Of a DNA stretch of 64,000 bases, positions 45,064 through 57,591 are shown piece after piece (within the stretch, counting starts at the first letter, position 1; every line of letters starts with the position of its first letter). Where the stretch lies: contig WHUX01000138.1 in the NCBI GenBank assembly GCA_015179025.1, positions 62,001 to 126,000 of the forward strand. The letters run 5' to 3'. The position numbers and the translations under genes are program-made. The notes below the pieces were generated by a model, which searched no databases, was not told where the DNA came from, and saw only the letters and a program-made list of their open reading frames with translations. The stretch comes from Terfezia claveryi (lineage: Eukaryota; Ascomycota; Pezizomycetes; Pezizales; Pezizaceae).

Positions 45064-47604
45064 AATGTTAGTATATATGATTTCGACTTTAATAACCTTA
45101 TCTAATTAAGCTATTATACTAAATAGATATAAATTGTATTTTTATTATTTATTAAGAACTATACTTTTAGAAGCTACAAGTAGCTTTACAGCTATTGTAG
45201 TTGAAAATTATGAGATCTTAAAACCCTAAGATCCTTTAGGAGAAAATAATTAGATATTATTATAATCTTATAGCTAAACTTTTTAGATAGTATCTATATT
45301 GCTTTTCCTACTATTTAAAGCTAATTACTATATTTATAATAATAAAAGTACATACTTTTTTGAGTAAAATAAAAACTCTAGAGCTTACAAAAGAGAAAGT
45401 ATTTAGTAAGATGGTCAAAGAAAAGGAGAAGAAATCTACTTATATTCTGTTATATAAAATTCAAATTATTTGTTGAAAGAATATACCTTCAAGGAATATA
45501 GAAGCTAAATAGTAGAAGCTCTACTAGTAATAAAAAGCTTAAAATTAGAGATAGTAGTAAGGATAGAGTATAGAATTAGAAAAAAAAAAGTTTAAATAAA
45601 AGAACAGTAAGAAAATATTAGCTTCATAGAAGGTTTTTCTTTACAGCCTAGCTATTTCAATGTCTATATTTTCTATATTAGCTGTTTGGAGTAAGCCAGT
45701 GATTTAGGTAATATTATTAGAATACAGGTATTTGGAGAGTTATTAGCTAGTGAAGGCAAGATCACATAGCTCAGGCCTAACTATATATATGGGTGTAAGG
45801 TAAATTTAGAATTAGACTTCAAACTTAGAATTTAGAATATTTTGCAAAGAGCTAAAATACTAGATATACGATATATATATATACATAGAAAAAAGGCTTT
45901 GTCAGCCTTCTAATTTACCAAATTATAATATATTACATATTCAACAACAATTCATATACCCACTACTCTTATCTGCCTTACATAATAATATTAGCCTAAT
46001 AACTATAAATTTTAGTAAATAATAAATTTATAGATTAATATTTATATATTCTATATCAAATAACTAGTAAATAGTATTAATTAAGTAGTTAATAGTATTA
46101 ATCAGCTAGTTAATAGAGGAAATAAGGTTTATTACTATCATCTAGTAAAATAAGCTAGGTACTACTAATAAAACTAACTTTATAAACTTCTAATATTACC
46201 TAGATTGCAACTAAACTATAAAAAGATACATAATAGTAATAAACAATTTGAACTACACTAAATTAAGCTGTATATGTTATTTATTATTATTTGTAACTAG
46301 AGTTAAAATAGAAGTATTAAACTACTTTTTTACTAAAGTAATAATTTCTAAAATTATTTGTATAATATTTAGAGATTTATTTATTAAGAAATATATTTTA
46401 TCTATTTAGTAAAATATTAATTAAAGTAATATAATATTATAAGTTACTATTGAAGAGTAAAGATTACTTTTTACATAGATTATTATAGAGAAGCTCAAAG
46501 AGCTAAATAAATCTAGGTTCAGAAAAGCTTTAAGGAACTTTATTTATATATTTTACTATTATATAGAACTTATATATAAATTATGTAGACTTTAAATATA
46601 TTAAAAAGCTATCTATATATACCTAATTAGTTACTTTACTCGAATGTCTTAATAAGTAATACTAGAGGATAAATAAGAATTAAAACTATATTTTACATTA
46701 TTTAGTAGCTAGTTCTATATATATAAATTTAAGATCCCTGTTAGAGGTTATTTTAGTAGTTTAATTAGAGCTAAATCTATAAACTTTATAAAAGTTATTA
46801 GTAAAAGAAGAATTATCTTTATATTAAGTAATAAATAAGAGATTTCTTTTAAACTCTACAATATATATAGGAGAATATATAGTATTATAAACTATAATCC
46901 TATTATTTAATACTATAATAAAATATTCTTTTAACTTTAATTTATTTTATAATAAGAATAAATAATTAATAAAAAGAATATAAAGAATAAAATTAAGTTA
47001 AATAATATTATGAGTATTATTAAAGAAGATATAGTTTTATAAAACTATATCTAATTTTTTTATAAATAGAGTACTATCTTCTTCTATATTTATAGTTCTA
47101 TAACTTTATTTAATCTTTTCAAAATTCTTTATGTCAAATATTATATGAGAGAAAATCTATATATTAAGTTTCTAGATATATAAGATACTAATATCAAGTT
47201 AATTTATATCTATTAACTATAATAAATCTATAGAAATAAGTATATAATTAAAAGGATTTTATTAGTTAGAAGAGTTCTATTAGTAAATAAAAGGACCTTA
47301 ATTAATAGCTTTCTCCTTTTATTATTGCTACTTATACTTTAACTTTATATATACTTACCAAATATAGCCAACAAAAATACTACTATACATTTTATAATAA
47401 GAGTATATTTTAGTAGAATTAAAGATTTTATACTCTATAATTCTAGTAGACTTGTATTTATTATTATTATTATAGTAGTTGTTATTTATTATTAAAGTTA
47501 TATTTCTAACTTCTAGTTATTCTAACTAGTTGTTAAAGACTAAACCTAATATTTAGTAAGTTACTTATATATAAGTTAGATTAGATTTGGTAGAAAAATT
47601 ATTC
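45064..47604. other. AT-rich desert
   Basis: About 2.5 kb of very AT-rich DNA with no ORF of note and no recognised motif, consistent with old RIP-mutated repeats that can no longer be identified by eye. Confidence 0.6.
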
Positions 47605-47830
47605 ACATATCGCAGGTCTGGCAATACGCTCACCCATATCTACTGAACTTGCTTGGTCACCTGAAAAACCTGTAGAATATGTGTGATAAGTTAGCTACGC
47701 ATGCAAACATCGCAGGCCTGGCAATACACTCACCTATATCTACTAAACTTGCTCGGTCACCTGAAGAACCTTTAGAACCTGTGAAATAAGTTAGCTATTC
47801 GTTCACACGTCAGAGGCCTGGCAAGCTCTG
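47605..47830. repeat. ~95-bp tandem repeat, third site of the dispersed family
   Basis: About two and a half units with CAGGCCTGGCAATACACTCA, CTGAACTTGC and CCTGAAGAACC, in the same order as the arrays inside the palindrome arms at 23.2 and 24.7 kb. Confidence 0.75.
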
Positions 47831-47879
47831 TCCCTTGGAGTAGCGCACGTGTTAATTAGGGGTACAGAGTCACATATAC

Positions 47880-48540
47880 CTTGCAATAAATACATTCCTT
47901 AATTGTAGAGCTCTCCTCAAAGCCTTAAAATCACTATTCCATCTTATGGGATTAGCTACAATCAGTTGGAAAGCCTTTTCCTCTGGCTGAGCTTCTTGAG
48001 AGATTTGTATCAAACTTTACTTGCCATTGAGGTGTCCAACAAATACAGGTGATAATATTTCGAAGTTTTCCATAAGGTCCACGCTTGCACCATGAGGTTG
48101 CCACATTTTCGAGATCTGCTGAATCTGACTTGCCTTCTTCTATAAACTCGTATCCATAAAGAAATGCCTTAACAATTAAATTAATAACATGACCAATACG
48201 TCTTAATCTGCTTTCTTTCACATTGAAATCAATATTAAGTTCCTTTAACTTAAGTAAAAGAAAAGATAAAGCTGTATTATTATTAGTTGCATTATCCAAT
48301 ATAAAATAACCTATCTTTATAGTAAGAGAATATTCTTCTAGCAATGCTAGTATAATCTGACTTTGATTTTCCCCTGTATGAGCTCCATGAATATAGTGAA
48401 GTCCTAATAATCTACGACATGCTTTTCCTTTTAAATTTATACAATATACAACAAGTCCAAGAAAAGCTAAATGATTAAGAGATGACTATAAATCAAATGT
48501 AAAATGGATAATATATAGAGATTCTAAAAGTAAAATCAAT
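47880..48540 (-). pseudogene. hAT-family transposase relic
   Basis: Minus-strand reading shows, in order, NHLAFLGLVVYCIN (~48480-48440), LLGLHYIHGAHTGENQSQI (~48400), GYFILDNATNNNTALSFLL (~48310), RLRRIGHVINLIVKAFLYG (~48200) and, after a one-base frame change near 48008, a RWNS-like motif (IRWNSDFKALRRALQL, ~47940-47890). These are standard hAT transposase blocks, including the conserved D before NATNN. The N-terminal zinc finger and the C-terminal dimerisation domain were not found; surrounding DNA is AT-rich. Confidence 0.8.
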
Positions 48541-49522
48541 ACCTATTTTTGTTTGTTAAATAATTAAATTTATTTAAAAATTGTACTACTAGTTTACTTT
48601 TTTCTAACTTATAAAATAGGAGATATAAGATACCTACTTAATAAATAAATAAGAAAGCTATATCTTTATAAAATATATTTTTCAAATACTTATAAATAAA
48701 ATAAGGTAATATATATTTAGAAACTTTCTTAAAAATTAGGTTATAAATAACCTAAATAAGAATAAAAAGCAAATAATTTAATAATATTAAATATCTTATT
48801 AGCTCTTTAGTAAAAGTATTAGATAGAAGAACTATAGTAGTAATAATAATATTATATATATTTATTACTTTAAAGATTATAATAACTTAAGAAGTTTAGT
48901 TTTATAGTTTTATTACTTTTTTAAGTATTTAATATTACTAAGTTTTATCTCAACTAAATAAAAGTTCTTTAATAATACAAATAAACATAGTAATTATATT
49001 ATAGGTATTTCTAGTATTGTAGGTACAGCTATGTTATTAGCTCTTCTACTTACTTTATTCAATATTATCTTAGTTAATTGAGATAAATATCTATTAATAT
49101 ACCTAATCTAGGCTTATAACCTTCTAAAGTAAGACCTTTCATATAGTAATATTAACAATAAATAGATAAATAAATATTTAATAAAAGAATACTTTACCTA
49201 ACATATATAAATATATATATCTATAAAATTGTATAAATATAGGATGTAAATATATAGTACAAATATATAAGAAAGAATATAAATATAAGATATTCTATTA
49301 TATAAGTATATATAAGTATATTAGATTTCTTCTAACTCTCAACCTCTATATATATAAAGGGATAATACAAACAGCAAGTAAGTATTGCGAGAAAGCAGGT
49401 ACGTGCTGGAGTTACGTGAGGTTACGTGAGTGGCATCTCGCTATAATATCAGTATATGCATGAGTGGCATATCGCCACAATGACATATATTGGATTAGCT
49501 CACGTGCTTTTCAATAGCAGAT
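48541..49522. other. AT-rich DNA, then short upstream region of the 49.5-kb gene
   Basis: No gene seen. The stretch to ~49340 is probably the decayed 5' part of the hAT element. GTTACGTGAG and GAGTGGCATMTCGC phrases are repeated at ~49410-49475. Confidence 0.45.
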
Positions 49523-50926
49523 ATGACTCATCCCAAGATCCTCTGTAGCTATGCGATGGAAGAAACTCCAGTTGTGTTTACTAAGCATCTAGGAAGCATG
49601 AATGGCACGTGCCTGAAGCCGCTTTGGAGCAAACAACCCTCTCTAAGGATACTTGTTCAACTGGCTTTTTGCCTTTACACAACTCCCCGCTGTTCGAGAC
49701 TGCAATCGATATTCGATAGCCCTCATCCAGCCCTCAGCTCGATGGACACCCAATATCCCAGCCTTATGACCTCCCAACGCCTTCGTCCATCGGAATCAGC
49801 AACCTCATCATCTTCATTATGCTCGTCCATACCTATCAATACCAACAAGCTGGGTAACGCCCCCTTCGTGCCGACCGTCAATCTCAATGACGAATACGTT
49901 CTCTGGCTCTCCTTCATCAACCCCAGCACCAGCACTGTTAGCAGCCCCCCCGTGGTTCTTGCATACCGCCCCGCTTGGCTACAACTCATACCTCGTGGTA
50001 CCCCTGTCTCGTCGGTCGTAACTATCTCCTTGTCTTTATTTCCGCTGGACCTGTTTAACTTTACTGAACGCTTGTCCGAGATGTTTGGCATCCCCATTCA
50101 TAAATATACATCCGTGGAGCTACTTCGCGGTGGATCTAGAATATATATTTGCTCTGTGAGGGAGCTCATTAGTGAGTTTCAGCGAATTTGGTGGAGCAGA
50201 GCCACATTTGGCGGGAATGGGACTGGCGCAGTTGAAGTGGGGGCAGCTCAATATCCAGATATCAAGAATAGCTGCAGAAATACAGACACTGTTGGCAAGG
50301 AAACAAGCGAGCGCATGGGGCAAGAACAGGGAGGCCCGTTTGGGTTCACGGGACAGATTGTGTACATGGTTCGACAGGCAGGTGCAGCCTCTGCCATACT
50401 ACCACAGGTAGATGGGGGCATGGACTCTCCAGTGGTAACTTCTGCTGCTCGTGAACTGGGTCTGACAGGCCCACCAACCTACACACCTGGAGTTACTTGG
50501 TCAAATACTGCGCTACAACGCAGGAGGGCCTACATTGATATCAGGCTATGCTGTTCCGCTACACAGTCTTCAAGCCCGAAACCACCACTATTGGCGCAAT
50601 CTACCCCAATCCGGGCTGAGCTGCCAATCACCAATATATCAACATCCGATTTAGGTCCATCTGGCCACTCAGGCCACTGGACTAGAAATTCCCTTGAGAT
50701 ATTAATCCGGAACGAAATCGATGAAATTGGGGCAGGGCTTATGATAGAGAAATTGGTCATTACATTCAGAGGGAAGGAGGTTGATGATTGTGTCCTGGGC
50801 AGACTATATAACAACCTCGTGGGGAGTATTTCAGCGGATCGGAGTGGAGAGCAGGAACAGGGGACAGAGGATGAGCTGGCGGAGGTGATCTTGGCATTCG
50901 AGGCATTCGTGATGTGCAGCTGGTAG
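49523..50926 (+). CDS. Unrecognised GC-balanced gene, probably three exons
   Basis: One frame is open throughout (467 codons), but its middle reads better in another frame. A GTGAGG...GCGCAG intron (50156-50231) would switch to a helical, charged stretch (LNIQISRIAAEIQTLLARK). A GTAGAT...CAACGCAG intron (50408-50523, with a CTACAAC branch-like site) would switch back. Start could be 49523 or the ATG at 49742. The N-terminal part is Ser/Thr-rich; LPLDLF..TERLSEMFG is helical. The C-terminal part holds EILIRNEIDEIG and ends in an acidic helix. No family recognised. Coil followed by YIDIRL slightly resembles the coil-to-motor junction of the 6.3-kb gene, but there is no P-loop. Intact frame among RIPped DNA suggests a real gene. 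Confidence 0.45.
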   Translation: MTHPKILCSYAMEETPVVFTKHLGSMNGTCLKPLWSKQPSLRILVQLAFCLYTTPRCSRLQSIFDSPHPALSSMDTQYPSLMTSQRLRPSESATSSSSLCSSIPINTNKLGNAPFVPTVNLNDEYVLWLSFINPSTSTVSSPPVVLAYRPAWLQLIPRGTPVSSVVTISLSLFPLDLFNFTERLSEMFGIPIHKYTSVELLRGGSRIYICSVRELISEFQRIWWSRATFGGNGTGAVEVGAAQYPDIKNSCRNTDTVGKETSERMGQEQGGPFGFTGQIVYMVRQAGAASAILPQVDGGMDSPVVTSAARELGLTGPPTYTPGVTWSNTALQRRRAYIDIRLCCSATQSSSPKPPLLAQSTPIRAELPITNISTSDLGPSGHSGHWTRNSLEILIRNEIDEIGAGLMIEKLVITFRGKEVDDCVLGRLYNNLVGSISADRSGEQEQGTEDELAEVILAFEAFVMCSW

Positions 50927-50949
50927 GTTGTAGCTGTTTAGAGCAAGAA

Positions 50950-51529
50950 TAAGAGTTAGCTGGAGTGAAATATATGGCGGGATAGTAGCTGAAGTAAATT
51001 GATTTAATAACCATGTGGAGAGATTCTTAATCATTAGCAGCAACAAAAGCCTTACAATAAATAAGGTATTTCTCTACTATATCTAGTTTAGTTAGTATAA
51101 GCTTTAACAATTACTGCTATTGAATTCTAATAAAAGAACTATGAAAAAGAATATAAATTATTAGCTAATATTTATAAATAAGTAGTAAATAACAAAGTAA
51201 AAGAAAACTATCTTCTGCTTAAGAATAGAAAGTAGAAAAAGTTAGTACTAAAAAATAAAAAGAAATATAGTAATAAAAGTATTAAATATATTAAATAGAT
51301 TAAAATTATGATAAATAAAAACTAAATATGCAAAAAGGATTAGATAAATAGTATTTAAAAAGTTAAAAAAGTATAAAAGTAATAAAATAGCTTAAATAAT
51401 TAAAATTATAATGTAAGTATTATTAGTTGGAAGATAGTTTATATGAAGATAATTAAAATAGTAGCTATATAAAGTTTAGAGCAAAACTAAAAAGGCTAGA
51501 GAAATTAGCTAACAAGACCACAATTTAGC
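50950..51529. other. AT-rich DNA, no gene
   Basis: Composition becomes strongly AT-rich just after the 49.5-kb gene. No frame or repeat recognised. Confidence 0.5.
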
Positions 51530-52524
51530 TATTGAACTAGACCATACTCTATTGCTAGATATTATTAAAGCAACTAAACTAGTAGTAGAGAATCCTATTT
51601 AGACTAAACTTGACTTAGCTGATAGATTTTTTAATATTAGAAATAATAAAGAATCTGAGTAATACTTTATCTTTTTATGTTATATGGGATATTTTGGAAG
51701 TAAAGTTATAGAACAAAGAGATCATAACATACTAGCTACTATGGTTTGTATTATGCATGAAATCTTCAAGCACATAGTCTATAAAAATTTAATCATCTAT
51801 ATTAATAATATTATGATATTCTCAAAAACATATGAAAAATATTTATATTTATAAAAGAAAGTACTTTAATATCTATAAGATAAGAAATTCTATGTTAAAG
51901 CAAGTAAATACTAGTTCTTTACTCTTAGATTGGAAATCTTAGGACATGTTTTAATATTAGATAGATTACATATAGACCTGAAAAAGAGGACTACTATATT
52001 AATATTCCTAACTTCTATACGAAAAAAGAATCTTAGAAAATTCCTCATAATTTTTGAATATCTCAACAGATCTATTCCTGACTTAGCATTGTATGCAAGT
52101 ACCTTGTTAGAACTATAAGGAGAAACGAAGAAACAGAAATGGATAGATACACATAATATAGTATTAGAAAAACTTAAGAGGAAGATACAATTATGTAGAG
52201 AGAAGAAATATCTATAGTATTGAAATTTTGGACACTCTTATAAGGATTATAGGAAGTAATAAAATAAAGTACTTATAAGTACAGCTATATAAGATTTAAC
52301 TATACCTATAGCTATCCAAAATAAAAACAATAAATATAAAATCAAGGAATAACTCTTATTAAAATAGATACTAGATTTTAGCAGAGTATTTGTTAAGGCT
52401 AAAGAATATCTTTTACTAGCTTTAATTAATTTCTAAATGAAGAGAGGAGACTTAATCAACTCTTAATTTCTATATCTATATAAAATATTAACTAAAAGTA
52501 TTGAGAAGAAATCATTAAGTATAG
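51530..52524 (+). pseudogene. Heavily RIPped gypsy-1-like fragments, order rearranged
   Basis: 51530-52185 aligns by eye with the RT region of gypsy-1 at 32970-33620, with very many C>T and G>A changes; the catalytic YIDD reads YINN. 52186-52524 then aligns with the earlier knuckle/protease region (31937-32275), so the order is RT then gag/protease, the reverse of the intact element. The stretch ends in the middle of the protease match where the next gypsy LTR begins. Confidence 0.8.
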
Positions 52525-53018
52525 TGTAACGAGGGCTTAGAGGACAAGGTGACCAAGGGGTACGCCGGGGCAAGGACAAGGCTAAAGTAACACACACGTA
52601 GGAACGTTACATGTATGACTAGAGGAGAGACTAGGACAGGGGCAAGGGCAAGGGCGAGAGAGGCAAAGGGCAAGAGATACGAGATATGTAGAGGCAGTTG
52701 CCCCATATGTCAAGGGAGGCAGCTATGCTGTAGAGTTATATCCCCTTTAGGCTCGGAGCCCCAGCGACGAAAAGCAAGGTGAAAAGGCAAGGCAAAAACA
52801 AACTAACAAACAAGGCAGATGTGTAACCAATAACCCATAACAGAACCCCAATGCCAGGAGTACGTACCAACAATAACTACAACAATAATAACACTAATAA
52901 CCAATTTCAGGACAACAAGAACATCATAGAACAAGGCGGGGCTTCTGGGGGTAACGCTGATAGAACAGGGCAACCAAGTCCTATGCATTTTCCAGATCTT
53001 CGGTAGGTTGCTAGGTCA
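52525..53018 (-). repeat. Gypsy-2 3' LTR
   Basis: On the plus strand it starts TGTAACGAGG and matches the reversed gypsy-3 LTR end over about 210 bases (shared ACAAGG-GACCAAGGGGTA and GAGGCAGTTGCC), then diverges. The inner boundary is placed at TGACCTAGC after a purine-rich GGGGATGAAGAGT on the minus strand. Confidence 0.6.
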
Positions 53019-53055
53019 ACTCTTCATCCCCTAACTACTTGACTTTATACTGAAC

Positions 53056-55877
53056 TCACCTATAGCGCTTCTTGGAATTCAGTACCTCCTCAACCTCCCA
53101 CTCCTCTTCACCTGCAATTACTACGGGAGGGGGTGGGGGGTGCTTTTGCCCAGGCAGGGGATCGTTAGCAGCTGGTTTGATCTCCGAGACGTGAACAACC
53201 GAGTGGGGTTTGATGTCTTTAGGGAACTTCAACTGGTAGGCGTAAGTGCTCACATTCCCTAATATCTCATATGGCCCCAGGAACTTATGATCCAGCTTAC
53301 GAGAAGGTCGTTCTATCCGGAAGTGCCGGCTGGAGAGCCACACCTTATCTCCTGGCTAATCCCTGGGGGCTGGCAACCGTGATCCGTTGGCATACTCCGT
53401 TTGCCTGGCTTGATCATATACCAGTTCGGCTCTTAGGGTAGAGTGCATCTCAGCAATCTCTATAGCGAACTCTTTAGCTGGGGTGTTCTCTCTAGCCTTG
53501 TGCAGGGGTGCTAGGGAGTCAACGAAACGAGGGTGCCAGCCATAATTGGCCAGAAACAGGGAGGTTTTTAGAGTCTCTGAGAAATGGTTGTTAGCAGCGA
53601 ACTCACAGGTTGCCAGCAGCGAAACCCAGTTGTTTTGCTGGTAATTGACATATGCTCTCATGTACTGCTCCATAATCGTATTCATTTGCTTTGACTGACC
53701 ATCTGTTTGGGGATGATAGGCCATGAAGAGGTGTACGTTGATTCCCAGAAGCTTGCAGAATACCTTCCAGAAGTCCGAGACGAATTGGGGGCCACGATTC
53801 GAGACGACAGACTTGGGGAGACTATGGTAGCGGAATACATAGTTGAGATAGAGGCCAGTGAGGTCCTGGGCCGAACAGGTATCATGGCAAGGTATAATAT
53901 ACCTCATTTTAGTCAATCAGTCTACTACTATAAGAATAGCATTAAACCCTGAATCCTCCGGCAACCCAGTCACAAAGTCCATGATTAGGTGTTGCCAAGG
54001 TTGGTCTGGGATTTCCAGGGGCTTCAGGGTCCCATAAGGAGCATGACGGGTAGGCTTAGCATGCTTGCAAACATGGTAGTTCCGTATGTACCGCTCCACC
54101 TCCTTCTGTTGGTCAAACCACGTATATTGCCTAGCTAGCAGCTCCAACGTTTTAGCTACCCCAAGATGACCCGCAGCCAGGGTATCATGGTGTTCCTTGA
54201 TCAGCTGCATCCGCAGTTCCCCTTCAGGTATATAGAGCCAATCTAGGTGGTATAGGAGGCTGTCCTGAGTGGTGCACTCTGCTAGGGAAATCTTGGTATG
54301 ACGGCGCTGTCCAGACTCCACTATGGCGATTATATCCTTAACCAAGTCATCTTCCACATATGCCTATTGTATCCGCAGAAGGAGATCTGCTCCGGGGTTC
54401 GCTTCAGCTTTAGCATCAGCCTAAGCATCAGCATCAGCATCAGCATTCACATCAGTATCAGCATCAGCATCAGCATCAGCCACAGCAAGGCTATTGGCTA
54501 CCAGGTCAAGATTTTCAGGTTTCAATACCACCTGATTTTGGTACTTCAGCATTTCATCCCCCCCTTTAGGGAGGTCTCTTGATCTCCTGGTCAGTACATC
54601 CGGCTTACCCACAACTTTTCCAGGCCGATACTTGATCTTGAAGTTGTATCGAGATAAGAACTCTGACCACCTAGCCTGCCATCGGTTCAGCAGCTTAGTG
54701 ATGGTGAAGTACTCAAGATTCTTATGATCAGATAGCACCTCGATGATCCCCTTGGCTGACTCCAGGTGAGGCCTCTATTCCTCAAAATCTCGGACAATGG
54801 TCATTAATTCCTTATCATAGATCTCGTAATTACACTTAGCTAGGGAGTGCTTATTGGAGAAATAGGCCACCAGGTGGAGGACTCCATTGACATACTGGGA
54901 CAGGATTCCGGCAGAAACATAGTCGGAGGTATCCGTTTCCATGATACACTTGCTATCAGGATCAAAGTGGGCCAGTATGGGTACTAAGCAGAAGGCTTCC
55001 TTGAGGTTCTGGAAGGCTGATTGGGCTTCTGGACTCCAGTGGAATTGCTGGTCTTTTTTGGTCAGGGCTGTGAGGGGGGCTATGATCTTGGAATATCCTT
55101 GAATGAACTATCAGTAAAAGTTAGCGAATCTCAGGAAGGCCTAAACATCCTTGAGATTTGCTGGGATTTCCCATTCCTGAACGGCGGTAACCTTGGCGGG
55201 GTCTATTCTAATACCTTCCGTAGTGATGATCAACCCTAGATACTTAACCTCCTGCACATAGAATTTGCATTTCTCGGGCTTGAGGTATAACCCAGCTTGC
55301 TCCAGCTTCTCCAATACCTGCGGGACATGAATTTTGTGCTCTGCTAGAGTATCTGAATAAATTAAGATATTATCGAGGTAGGCCATGCAGAACACATCCA
55401 GAAAGTCCCATAAGGTGTCATTGATGAAGTGCTAGAAGGAGGCAGAGGCGTTGGTTAGGCCAAAGGGTATGACGTTATACTCGAAGTGGCCATAACGTGT
55501 CTAGAAGGCCATTTTCCACTCCTCCCTTTCGGCGATCTATACCAGGTTGTATGCCCCTCACAAGTCCAATTTAGTGAACCATTTTGCCTTGGAAAGCCTA
55601 GCTAATGTCTCCTGAATTAGATGAAGGGGATACCTGTTCTTGACCATTATACTATTTAGCCCCTGATAGTCCACACATAGCCTAAGAGAACTATCCGATT
55701 TCTTGACGAATAGTACCGGGGTGCCCGCTGGTGTGGAGCTGTGGCGAATGAAGCTCTTGTTGAGGTTTTCCTCCAAGTACTTCTTTAAAACTTCTAGCTC
55801 TAACCGGGATATTCCGTAGAGGGGCCCATAGGGAGAGGTCTTACCCTCTATCAGTGGAATAGTATGGTCATAGGGTC
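53056..55877 (-). pseudogene. Gypsy-2 pol: RT, RNase H, integrase, chromodomain, interrupted
   Basis: From right to left: RT start RPYD (55877), [15 protein letters not shown] (~55560), catalytic motif YLDN at ~55370 (Asp>Asn, one G>A), RNase H with [14 protein letters not shown] (~54700), an Ala-Asp repeat (54415-54485), integrase with HLGVAKTLELL (~54170), MDFVTGLP (~53980) and AYHPQTDGQS (~53700), and a chromodomain-type tail at 53056-53343 (GPYEILG, VHVSEIKP, EWEVEEVL). At least six stops or frame breaks. Confidence 0.85.
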
Positions 55878-55882
55878 GGTGG

Positions 55883-56392
55883 TGTCACAACTGTCCTTTC
55901 CTAGCTGGGTTTGAGAGTCAGACGGGATTCCGTCCGACTCTCGTTATTGTTGATTGATATCGTTGTTATCTCTGTTCCCGAGATAAGGGGTCTCGGGAAC
56001 CTTATTCCTTCCGGTGGCCTTGGCCAGCTAGGAAGGAATCCTGGATATATAGCTTGCTCTCTCCGCCCTTTCGTTGGATCCCCATCCAACGTCTTGTATA
56101 CCAAATATAGGACCTTGTCTCTCTGCAAAGGTGTACCTCCCTTGTACACCCCCTTGTCTTGCCTTGTCTTGAGAATAGCTCTGCAGCACAGCTGCCCCTC
56201 TCTGACATATGCGGCAACTGCCTCCGCGTGTCTCGTGCCCCTTGCCCTCTGCCCCTCTTGCCTCTTGCCCTTGCCCCCCATCCCAGCCTACTTCTAGTCA
56301 CACACGTAGCATTCCTATGTGTGTCTCGCCCTAGCCTCTGCCTTCTTCCCGGCATACCCCTTGGTCGCCTTGTCCCTAGAGCCGTCGTTACA
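55883..56392 (+). repeat. Gypsy-3 5' LTR
   Basis: 510 bases, TGTCACAACTG...GTCGTTACA. Holds inverted AGAGTCAGACGG/CCGTCCGACTCT near 55915-55945, a TATATA-type element near 56045 and C/T-rich repeats toward its end. Followed by CTACGTTGAATTGTC, the probable priming region, and the gag ATG at 56429. Confidence 0.8.
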
Positions 56393-56428
56393 CTACGTTG
56401 AATTGTCTCGACCAACTGGTACGCTGTC

Positions 56429-57591
56429 ATGTCCGAACTAACCCAGTTACCCACCGACAGGTTCCAAGCATGGAGGGAAACCCCAATACTCTCAGACCCT
56501 ACCCAGCTGTTGGAATACCGCCAAATGGCCATCGATATCTTCACTGCCACCTATAAGATTGGCGAAAAACAAGGAGCAGAGCTCCAGAACACCGAACGAA
56601 GACTGAAAGAAGCTGAAGATGAAATCCTTCTTCTCCGAGAGGACCTTGCAGACGACCGAGTAACTATTTGCAATCTCAACCATGCCATTGCCGCCGCAAC
56701 CGCACAGGCACCGGCGACTGTCACGCCCGCCAAAACCCAAAACCTCCCCACCCCACCCAAATTTAATGGTGAACGGGCCCGCCTCAAGGCCTGGAAAAAC
56801 TCGATCAATATAAAGCTCAATGGAGATGCTGCTAAATTTCCAACCACCCAGCACAAACTCGCCTACATTTACGGCCTGCTGGAGGGGAAGGCTCTGGACC
56901 AAGTCCAGCCCTATGTTTTGGGAACAGGGATCAATCTAGCGTACATTTCCGCCTTATTCATTATCCTTGACCGAGTGTTTGGGGATCCGGATCCAAAAGG
57001 AACGGCCACAAGAGCCCTTCGAGCCCTTCAACAAAAGAACACCGACCTCGCCACCTATGTAGCTGAATTCTCTAGGCTAGCTGCGGAGGTCGAATGGAGC
57101 GATAAGATCAAACTGGATCAATTCCAAGAAGGCTTAAGTGTGGAACTGAGACAGGCACTTATCAACTTCCCAGACATCCACACCCTTGAAGAATTCATTG
57201 ATTAGGCCAGCCGATTGGAGCAAAAGATGGCCACGTTTAGAAACAGCCTTAAGGCCTCCTCTACAACAGCACCCCCATGATCGACCTTTTCAGCACCTCG
57301 CCCCCAGCCACAGGCCCCTATAACCCCCCGAACAAGCCAGCCTACCCTTCTCTCATGGCGGGTGGACCGGCCCCTATGGACTTATCCGCGGGCAGACCCC
57401 GCTTGACCCAAGAAGAGAGGGAACGCCGCCGGAATAATGGGCTATGCATAGCCTGTAGGAAGGCCGACCACTTTATCGTGGCTTGCCCCGTTCGAAAGAA
57501 TCGCTCTCTCGCCATCCACGCTATCTCCGATACCCCAGTGCCCAGGATTGAGGAGCTTGATGAGTCGGGAAAAGCCCTGTCCCTTGCCTAG
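56429..57591 (+). pseudogene. Gypsy-3 gag with CCHC knuckle, interrupted
   Basis: ATG 56429, 258 codons to TAG 57203 (one C>T from CAG). A coiled-coil-like region (GAELQNTERRLKEAEDE) precedes the capsid core with PPKFNGERARLKAWKNSI (~56755), AYIYGLLEGKAL (~56860) and FADPDPKGTA-like FGDPDPKGTATRALRAL (~56980). A one-base frame change in a C-run near 57270 leads to PMDLSAGRPRLTQEERERRR and the knuckle CIACRKADHFIVAC (~57445-57490). Confidence 0.85.

Larger units (their letters stand above)
52525..55882 (-). mobile_element. Gypsy-2 (minus strand), 3' part
   Basis: Inserted into the RIPped gypsy-1-like DNA at 52524. It runs leftward from RT (55877) to the chromodomain (53056) and LTR (52525-53018). 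Its upstream half is not here because gypsy-3 interrupts its RT at 55878-55882; the rest should lie past gypsy-3, beyond the window. Same family as gypsy-3 by protein comparison. Confidence 0.85.

Noticed and set aside
50172..50411. Separate 79-codon gene
   Set aside because: Better explained as the middle exon of the 49.5-kb gene.
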